A stretch of 21,220 bases of DNA from Methylomonas sp. (lineage in GTDB: Bacteria; Pseudomonadota; Gammaproteobacteria; Methylococcales; Methylomonadaceae), in the NCBI GenBank assembly GCA_026988195.1, contig JALSLS010000134.1, positions 1-21,220 on the forward strand, in the 5' to 3' direction. The notes under the pieces are model-generated. The model saw only the letters and a program-made list of their open reading frames with translations. It was not told the DNA's origin and made no database searches. Shown piece by piece: positions 16,060-21,220 of this stretch. Position numbers and translations under genes: made by a program. How positions within the stretch are numbered: the stretch's first letter is position 1; each line of letters begins with the position of its first letter.

Positions 16060-16593
16060 ATGCCACGTAGTCGTTACCGAGTTATGCATCAGCAAGCCCC
16101 CCATTTTATGACAATGACGATTAATTATTGGCTACCTGTATTTACCCGTACAGAAACGGTTAATATTATTTTAGATTCCTGGCGGTATTTGCAGCAACAG
16201 GCTGATTTTAAACTATATGGTTATGTGATATTGGAAAATCACTTGCATTGTGTCGCGGCATCGAAGGATTTAAGTCGTGATATTCAGCGTTTCAAGTCAT
16301 ATACTGCGAAAGAAATATTGAAAAGTTTAAATGAATTAAAAGCGTATCGGTTGTTACAATTATTGGCTTTGTTCAAGCGTGCGCATAAAATTGAATCAAC
16401 TTATCAGGTTTGGGAAGAAGGCAGTCATCCACAAATCATCGAAACTGAAACAGTCATGCGGCAAAAGCTTGACTATATTCATATGAATCCGGTGAAAAGG
16501 GGATATGTAGATAAACCCGAAGATTGGCGTTATTCCAGTGCGCGTAATTATTCTGGCTTGGAGGGATTGATTGAGGTTGAGCGTGGATGGTGA
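16060..16593 (+). CDS. REP-associated tyrosine transposase (RAYT, Y1 HUH family)
   Basis: Encodes 177 residues, close to the usual RAYT size. The N-terminal PRSRYRVMHQQAPHFMTMTI is typical of the family. The metal-binding HUH motif is H61-L-H63 in ILENHLHCVAA. The catalytic tyrosine is most likely Y139 in KLDYIHMNPVKRGYV, the best conserved block. The C-terminal DWRYSSARNY segment is also standard. These enzymes nick and join single-stranded REP palindromes; most are considered single-copy host-tolerated genes that spread REPs. ATG 16060 is preceded by AGGA at good spacing. It is co-directional with the BREX genes and may be transcribed with them. All visible catalytic residues are intact. 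Confidence 0.93.
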   Translation: MPRSRYRVMHQQAPHFMTMTINYWLPVFTRTETVNIILDSWRYLQQQADFKLYGYVILENHLHCVAASKDLSRDIQRFKSYTAKEILKSLNELKAYRLLQLLALFKRAHKIESTYQVWEEGSHPQIIETETVMRQKLDYIHMNPVKRGYVDKPEDWRYSSARNYSGLEGLIEVERGW

Positions 16594-16601
16594 TAGGGTT
16601 T

Positions 16602-16652
16602 GAAGCTGGAGCTTCGTATAGTGGGTTCCCAAGCTAGAGCTTGGGAACCAGC
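16602..16652. repeat. Right REP pair of the RAYT unit
   Basis: GAAGCT-GG-AGCTTC (16602-16615), then GGTTCCCAAGCT-AG-AGCTTGGGAACC (16624-16649) and AGC. This is the inverted copy of the left pair, differing mainly in the spacer between the two hairpins. Confidence 0.8.
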
Positions 16653-16711
16653 TAATGTGATATTTTACTGGTAGAAGTTAACTAACAAAGATAAGACTAA
16701 CGAGGTATATG

Positions 16712-16945
16712 ATGAAAACAATTCAACTAGAACTATCTGATAAAATTTACGATAAAGTGATTAATTTCCTGGCATTATTACCAGAAAAAGAGTGCCATAT
16801 TCTGGAAAACCAAGAAATACAACAGCAAAAGTTGGGAGAAGCTCTTGATTTTGCTGTGCGTAGCAATGCATTTTCTGATATTAAAGATCCTTCCGCCTGG
16901 CAAAATGAAATTCGCATAGATAGAACCTTACCCGAGCGTGAATGA
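16712..16945 (+). CDS. Antitoxin-like partner of the PIN-domain toxin
   Basis: Encodes 77 residues from ATG 16712 (one more residue if ATG 16709 is used). I favour 16712 because GAGG at 16702-16705 is six bases away. The N-terminus KTIQLELSDKIYDKVINFLA looks like a short beta strand followed by a helix, as in ribbon-helix-helix antitoxins. The acidic C-terminus, FSDIKDPSAWQNEIRIDRTL, resembles the tails that occupy PIN toxins. The stop overlaps the toxin start (ATGA), typical of a coupled pair. I do not recognise a named family, and the role comes mainly from its place and size. Confidence 0.75.
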   Translation: MKTIQLELSDKIYDKVINFLALLPEKECHILENQEIQQQKLGEALDFAVRSNAFSDIKDPSAWQNEIRIDRTLPERE

Positions 16946-17313
16946 TGATTATATTAGATAGTAATATAATCATTTACTCAGTACAGAAAGAACACCAGGC
17001 ATTGAGGCAATGGTTGCTTACGATTCAGCCTGCATACTCCATTATTAGTAAAGTAGAGGTTTTAGGCTATTGGAATCTTTCATTACAACAAGCTCAAGGG
17101 ATTACAAGCGTTCTATCAGCTATGCGTGAAATAGCATTAACGACCAAACAATGTGAGCGAGCCATTTCACTGCGTCAGATGAAAAAAATGTCGCTGGGAG
17201 ATGCTTTGATTGCAGCCGCAGCCTTAGATTACGAAATGCCACTAGCGACTCGAAATACCAAAGATTTTGACTGGATTTCAGGTTTATCGTTAATTAACCC
17301 CATGGATAAGTAA
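16942..17313 (+). CDS. PIN-domain ribonuclease toxin, VapC-like
   Basis: This 123-residue PIN-domain protein has a complete acidic site: D6 in ILDSNIIIYS, E39 in SKVEVLGY, D87 in SLGDALIAAAAL and D108 in TRNTKDFDWI. VapC-type toxins are metal-dependent RNases that cut tRNA or rRNA and are held inactive by their antitoxin. The start overlaps the antitoxin stop, and the second in-frame ATG at 16945 is also possible. pglX starts only 8 bases after the stop, so the pair is probably on the same transcript as the methyltransferase. The toxin looks functional. Target RNA cannot be predicted. Confidence 0.9.
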   Translation: MMIILDSNIIIYSVQKEHQALRQWLLTIQPAYSIISKVEVLGYWNLSLQQAQGITSVLSAMREIALTTKQCERAISLRQMKKMSLGDALIAAAALDYEMPLATRNTKDFDWISGLSLINPMDK

Positions 17314-17321
17314 TCATTTAT

Positions 17322-20300
17322 ATGAATACTTCCAACATCAAAAAATACGCCCCCCTAGCCAGAAACGCCTTTATTACGGCAGTGACCAAACGAGCCAATG
17401 AACTAGGCATTTACCACAGCCATATTGAACCTGCCATTGTTGACGGACAAACGCTGATTATTGAAGGGCGTAGTGTCGCTTTAAAACTTAAAGCTGCGCG
17501 GGATAATTTAATTTCACGGGTTGAGAGTACTGGTTTTACTGCCTTAATGGAATTTATTGCTTACACATGGTTCAACCGTTTATGCGCCATCCGCTTTATG
17601 GAACTCCATGATTATTTGGATCATGGACTTCGCGTTTTATCCCATCCTGAAAATAACAGTGGTTTTGAAATCTTAGACCACGCCCAAGATGTGGCTGAGG
17701 GTTTAGGCTTAAATCGTGATCAGATTATTGAACTCAAACTGGCAGGCAATCAAGACGAGCTACTGTATCGCACCTTATTATTAGGGCAATGCCACGCGCT
17801 ACATCAAGCCATGCCGTTTCTGTTTGTATCCATTGATGATGAAACCGAACTGTTATTACCCGATAACCTCACCCGTACCGATTCTATCCTGCGTGGCTTA
17901 GTGGATGATGTTCCTGAACAAGATTGGCTGCAGGTCGAAGTGATTGGCTGGTTATATCAATTCTATATTTCAGAAAAGAAAGATGCAGTGATGGGTAAGG
18001 TGGTTAAATCGGAAGATATACCTGCCGCCACGCAATTATTTACCCCCAATTGGATTGTAAAATATCTGGTGCAAAATTCTGTGGGTCGGCAATGGCTGCA
18101 AACTTATCCTGATTCCAATATTAAAGCAGGGATGGACTATTATATTGAACCAGCAGAACAAACACCCGAAGTAGGAGCGGCTTTAGCCGCGATCACCCCT
18201 GACAGCATAGAACCCGAAAACATCAAAGTATTAGATCCTGCCTGTGGTTCAGGTCATATCTTAGTAGAAGCCTATCACACATTAAAAGCCATTTATCAAG
18301 AACGCGGCTATCAACCGCGTAAAATCCCACAACTGATTTTAGAAAATAATCTATTTGGCTTGGATGTTGATGACCGCGCCGTACAACTGGCAGGTTTTGC
18401 CTTGATGATGTTAGCGCGTGCCGATGATCGGCGTATTTTTAGCCGTGAGGTGCAGTTGAATGTGATGGCAATGCAATCAGGCAACTTAGGTGAAGGCGGT
18501 TTAGTGGTTGGTGGAGAAGTGTCAGGCGGTGGGCAATTAATCAAAATTTTTGAGGATGCGAAAACACTAGGCTCTTTGATTGCTATTCCCGAATTATTCG
18601 CTAAAAGGTTACCCGATATAAGACAACAAATAGAAGAGTTGGCGCAAGCAGGCGATATTTTTTCTCAACATGAAGCATTAACTTTATTGCCATTAGTGAA
18701 ACAAGCGCAAATTCTCGCACAAAAATATGATGTAGTGATTGCCAATCCCCCGTATATGGGCAGTAAGGGCATGAACAAAGACTTAAAAACCTTTGCTAAA
18801 GCTTATTATCCAGATGCTAAATCAGATTTGTTTGCCATGTTTATGGAGCATGGCTTTAGTTTACTCAAAGACAATGGTTTTAATGCTCAAGTTAATATGC
18901 AGTCTTGGATGTTTCTTTCCAGTTATGAAAAATCACGGCAATGGTTATTAGAGACTAAAAATTTTATTACCATGGCACACCTTGGGGCAAGAGCCTTTAG
19001 TCAAATATCAGGGGAAGTGGTACAAACAACGGCTTGGGTGTTGAGTAAACAGCATATAGAACAGTATCGACCTGTATTCTTTCGGTTGATTGAGGGCAAT
19101 GAAGCCGAAAAGCAACAGGCTTTATTGAAACAAGGTAACCGTTTTGATAGTACCCAGCAAGATGACTTTAAGAAAATACCAGGTAGTCCGATTGCGTATT
19201 GGGTGAGTGAAAATTTTCTATCCACTTTTGGTGACCACAATAGCGTTCATGATGTTGCTTCTCTGAGAGCTGGTATGTCAACAGGAGATAACACTATATT
19301 TCAAAGGCTTTGGTGTGAAATAGACTTGGTAAAAATACAATTTGATTGTGTTAGCGGTGAGCCTGTTAAGGGTAATGTTAAATGGTTTCCATGTAATAGT
19401 GGTGGGCAATTTAGAAAATGGTATGGAAACAATGACGTTGTGGTTGACTGGGAAAATAACGGACAAAGAATAAAAAAACATAGAAGTTCAGCTGTTAGAA
19501 ATGTTACTTGTTATTTTAAAAGTGGATTAACATATTCAAAAATAAGTTCAGGAAGATTCGCTGTTAGGCAAAAATTAACGGGGTTTTTATTTGATGATAC
19601 GGGGCGCTCTATTACCGTTGAAGATGACAAAGATACTTTTGGGGTTCTAGGGTTACTATGCTCCGAAGTAGCACATCAATATCTATCAGTTTTGGCTCCA
19701 TCTCTGAGTTTTACCAGTACAGAAATTGGAAGTATTCCATTTTTAAAAAATATACCAGAAACTATTTATAAGAATAGTAAAATTGCTGTGGAGTTATCTA
19801 AATTTGATTGGGACAGCTACGAAACCTCATGGGACTACAAAACAAACCCCTTAGTGCAAACCTCGTTCCCACGCTCCTGCGTGGGAATGCAGACCGAGCA
19901 TGATAAAAGTACCGTATGCATTCCCACCGAGGACGGTGGGAACGAGAGTGCCGTAGGTTGGGTTAGCGATAGCGCAACCCAATACATCGAAGCCGAAAAT
20001 GTCGGGTTACGCGATAAAGCCGCTAACCCAACCTACGCTTTATCGGATATTTACGCGGCATGGCAAAGCCACAACCGCGCAACCATCCTCGAAATGCAAG
20101 GTCTAGAACAAGAAAACAACCGCTTGTTTATTGATGCCTACGGCTTGCAAGACGAACTCACCCCCGATGTACCGCTAGAACAAATCACTTTAATAGTAAA
20201 TCCTAAATACCGTTATGGCGGCAAATTATCTGATGAAATCTTAGAAAACCGCTTTCAATCCGATACCCTCGCAGAATTAATCAGCTATGCCATCGGTTGC

Positions 20301-21029
20301 ATGATGGGACGGTATTCCCTAGACCAACAAGGCTTAGTTTATGCCCATGCAGGCAATCAAGGTTTTAGTGAATTAGTGCAACAAGGTGCATACCAAATCT
20401 TCCCCGCTGATAAAGATGGCATTATCCCACTTACCGATCAAGCATGGTTTGCAGATGATGCGACCCATCGTTTACGTGAATTTGTGCGTGTGGTATGGGG
20501 TGAAGAAAATCACCAACAGAATTTAGATTTTATAGCAGAAAGCCTATGCCTATACGCCATCAAAGCTAAAAACAGTGAATCCAGCCTAGACACTATCCGC
20601 CGTTATCTCGCTACTCAATTCTATAAAGACCACCTAAAAACCTACAAGAAACGCCCCATCTATTGGTTATTCAGCTCAGGTAAACAAAAAGCCTTTGAAT
20701 GTTTAGTCTATCTACACCGCTACAATGAAAGCACTTTATCCCGAATGCGAACTGAGTATGTCACACCGTTATTAGGTAAATACGAGGCTTCCGCGATGGT
20801 GTTACAAAAACAAATGCAAGATGCCAGCACCACGGCTGAAAGTAATCGTTTTAAAAAATCCCTCACTGCTTTAGAGAAAAAACAAACCGAACTCAGCGAA
20901 TTTGACGATAAATTAAAACACTACGCCGATATGCGTATCAGCTTAGATTTAGATGATGGCGTAAAAGTCAATTATGGCAAGTTTGGGGATTTGCTGGCGG
21001 ATGTTAAGGCCATTACAGGGAAGAAATAA
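17322..21029 (+). CDS. pglX: BREX-1 adenine-specific DNA methyltransferase PglX
   Basis: This 1235-residue N6-adenine methyltransferase marks host DNA and is part of the BREX defence machinery. Residues 1-300 form the N-terminal helical region. The AdoMet-binding motif LDPACGSGH is at 304-312, and the catalytic NPPY is at 475-478 in VIANPPYMGSKG. The likely target-recognition region is about 645-830 (RAGMSTGDNTIFQR to FTSTEIGSIPFLKN). It is followed by the family block FDWDSYETSWDYKTNPL, a repeat-derived insert of about 60 residues (847-906), and the conserved C-terminal part starting AWQSHNRATILEMQ and including NRLFIDAYGLQDELTPDVPL. The TRD has different codon usage from the rest. ATG 17322 has no strong ribosome site, so coupling to the toxin gene upstream is likely. 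Confidence 0.96.
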   Translation: MNTSNIKKYAPLARNAFITAVTKRANELGIYHSHIEPAIVDGQTLIIEGRSVALKLKAARDNLISRVESTGFTALMEFIAYTWFNRLCAIRFMELHDYLDHGLRVLSHPENNSGFEILDHAQDVAEGLGLNRDQIIELKLAGNQDELLYRTLLLGQCHALHQAMPFLFVSIDDETELLLPDNLTRTDSILRGLVDDVPEQDWLQVEVIGWLYQFYISEKKDAVMGKVVKSEDIPAATQLFTPNWIVKYLVQNSVGRQWLQTYPDSNIKAGMDYYIEPAEQTPEVGAALAAITPDSIEPENIKVLDPACGSGHILVEAYHTLKAIYQERGYQPRKIPQLILENNLFGLDVDDRAVQLAGFALMMLARADDRRIFSREVQLNVMAMQSGNLGEGGLVVGGEVSGGGQLIKIFEDAKTLGSLIAIPELFAKRLPDIRQQIEELAQAGDIFSQHEALTLLPLVKQAQILAQKYDVVIANPPYMGSKGMNKDLKTFAKAYYPDAKSDLFAMFMEHGFSLLKDNGFNAQVNMQSWMFLSSYEKSRQWLLETKNFITMAHLGARAFSQISGEVVQTTAWVLSKQHIEQYRPVFFRLIEGNEAEKQQALLKQGNRFDSTQQDDFKKIPGSPIAYWVSENFLSTFGDHNSVHDVASLRAGMSTGDNTIFQRLWCEIDLVKIQFDCVSGEPVKGNVKWFPCNSGGQFRKWYGNNDVVVDWENNGQRIKKHRSSAVRNVTCYFKSGLTYSKISSGRFAVRQKLTGFLFDDTGRSITVEDDKDTFGVLGLLCSEVAHQYLSVLAPSLSFTSTEIGSIPFLKNIPETIYKNSKIAVELSKFDWDSYETSWDYKTNPLVQTSFPRSCVGMQTEHDKSTVCIPTEDGGNESAVGWVSDSATQYIEAENVGLRDKAANPTYALSDIYAAWQSHNRATILEMQGLEQENNRLFIDAYGLQDELTPDVPLEQITLIVNPKYRYGGKLSDEILENRFQSDTLAELISYAIGCMMGRYSLDQQGLVYAHAGNQGFSELVQQGAYQIFPADKDGIIPLTDQAWFADDATHRLREFVRVVWGEENHQQNLDFIAESLCLYAIKAKNSESSLDTIRRYLATQFYKDHLKTYKKRPIYWLFSSGKQKAFECLVYLHRYNESTLSRMRTEYVTPLLGKYEASAMVLQKQMQDASTTAESNRFKKSLTALEKKQTELSEFDDKLKHYADMRISLDLDDGVKVNYGKFGDLLADVKAITGKK
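19862..19946. repeat. REP-like palindromic pair inside pglX (85 bp)
   Basis: The outer arms are CTCGTTCCCAC (19862-19872) and GTGGGAACGAG (19936-19946). Each half forms its own hairpin: CCCACGC-TCCT-GCGTGGG and CCCACCG-AGGA-CGGTGGG. This is the look of an intergenic REP/BIME, yet it is read through in frame as part of PglX (SFPRSCVGMQT to DGGNES). Confidence 0.8.
19952..20037. repeat. Second palindromic repeat inside pglX (86 bp)
   Basis: Perfect 16-base arms CGTAGGTTGGGTTAGC (19952-19967) and GCTAACCCAACCTACG (20022-20037) enclose smaller complementary stretches (GCGCAACCC facing GGGTTACGC). It lies 5 bases after the first repeat and is translated in frame as VGWVSDSATQYIEAENVGLR and on to NPTYAL. 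Confidence 0.8.
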
Positions 21030-21074
21030 TGGGTATAATTATATAAAAATAGTGTGTAATGCTTAGGATTGAAT

Positions 21075-21220
21075 ATGCTTGATTCATTAGAAATAAAAAA
21101 CTTTCGCTCTCTGGAAGATTTTCAGGTTAAAAAGTTAGGCCGTGTTAATTTAATTGTCGGCAAAAATAATTCGGGTAAAAGTTCGGTGCTTGAAGCATTA
21201 AGGATTTATGCTGGCAATGC
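21075..21220 (+). CDS. AAA ATPase of the OLD/RecF-like class, N-terminal fragment
   Basis: Only the first 48 residues are in the window: MLDSLEIKNFRSLEDFQVKK, then NLIVGKNNSGKSSVLEALRI. The LEIKNFRSL opening and the Walker A GKNNSGKS are characteristic of ATPases of the OLD/RecF/AAA_15-AAA_21 kind. Such ATPases often pair with a nuclease or toxin (for example Toprim, HNH or RloB-type partners) in defence loci. It begins 45 bases after pglX on the same strand, with GGA about 7 bases upstream of the ATG. Its position, where pglZ often follows, makes it a probable BREX accessory gene. The right edge cuts the frame, so the subfamily cannot be settled. Confidence 0.85.
   Translation, partial: MLDSLEIKNFRSLEDFQVKKLGRVNLIVGKNNSGKSSVLEALRIYAGN

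Larger units (their letters stand above)
15988..16652. mobile_element. REP-flanked RAYT unit inserted between brxC and the TA module
   Basis: Both ends carry the same pair of hairpins in mirror order: GCTGGTTCCCAAGCT on the left edge and its complement AGCTTGGGAACCAGC on the right edge, each followed inward by a GAAGCT/AGCTTC stem. The RAYT gene lies between them. This is the arrangement of a self-contained REP-transposase module. No flanking target duplication is evident, as expected for single-strand HUH chemistry. Confidence 0.8.

Noticed and set aside
19862..20037. CRISPR-like array in pglX
   Set aside because: The two palindromes are different from each other and not regularly repeated with spacers, so they are REP-type elements.

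Overview
This AT-rich window most likely comes from a gammaproteobacterium. The evidence is a monomeric NADP-dependent isocitrate dehydrogenase, a gammaproteobacterial-looking UvrB, and abundant short palindromic repeats of the sort seen in Methylococcales and Thiotrichales genomes. The order-level placement is a guess from style, not shown by a marker gene.

Left half (1-10642): mostly housekeeping and accessory genes with wide, repeat-filled gaps. In order: the 3' end of a histone-deacetylase-family gene; a 101-bp MITE with a clean 10-bp target duplication; a RelE/ParE-type toxin-antitoxin pair whose toxin is broken by a frameshift and by a 158-bp foldback MITE; a type Ic aspartate-aminotransferase-like enzyme; a reverse-strand Uma2-family nuclease-like gene; uvrB; a soluble PAS histidine kinase; icd; and a YedK/HMCES-type SRAP protein. 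UvrB and SRAP are both DNA repair proteins, but the sequence gives no sign that they are linked.

Boundary (10643-11096): a decayed transposase fragment (IS66-like) abuts a second full copy of the same foldback MITE, in opposite orientation. It marks the edge of an accessory region.

Right half (11097-21220): a type I BREX phage-defence locus on the + strand, with brxA, brxB, brxC and pglX in canonical order. Two modules sit between brxC and pglX. One is a REP-associated tyrosine transposase flanked by mirror-image REP palindromes. The other is a two-gene toxin-antitoxin module with a PIN-domain (VapC-like) toxin, lying 8 bp before pglX. The window ends in the first 146 bases of an OLD/RecF-like ATPase gene, where pglZ might have been expected; pglZ and brxL, if present, lie beyond the edge.

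Within pglX, two adjacent palindromic repeats encode about 60 extra residues without breaking the frame. The presumed target-recognition segment just upstream has arginine codon usage quite unlike the rest of the gene, which suggests TRD exchange. The locus therefore looks intact but heavily remodelled by mobile palindromic DNA.
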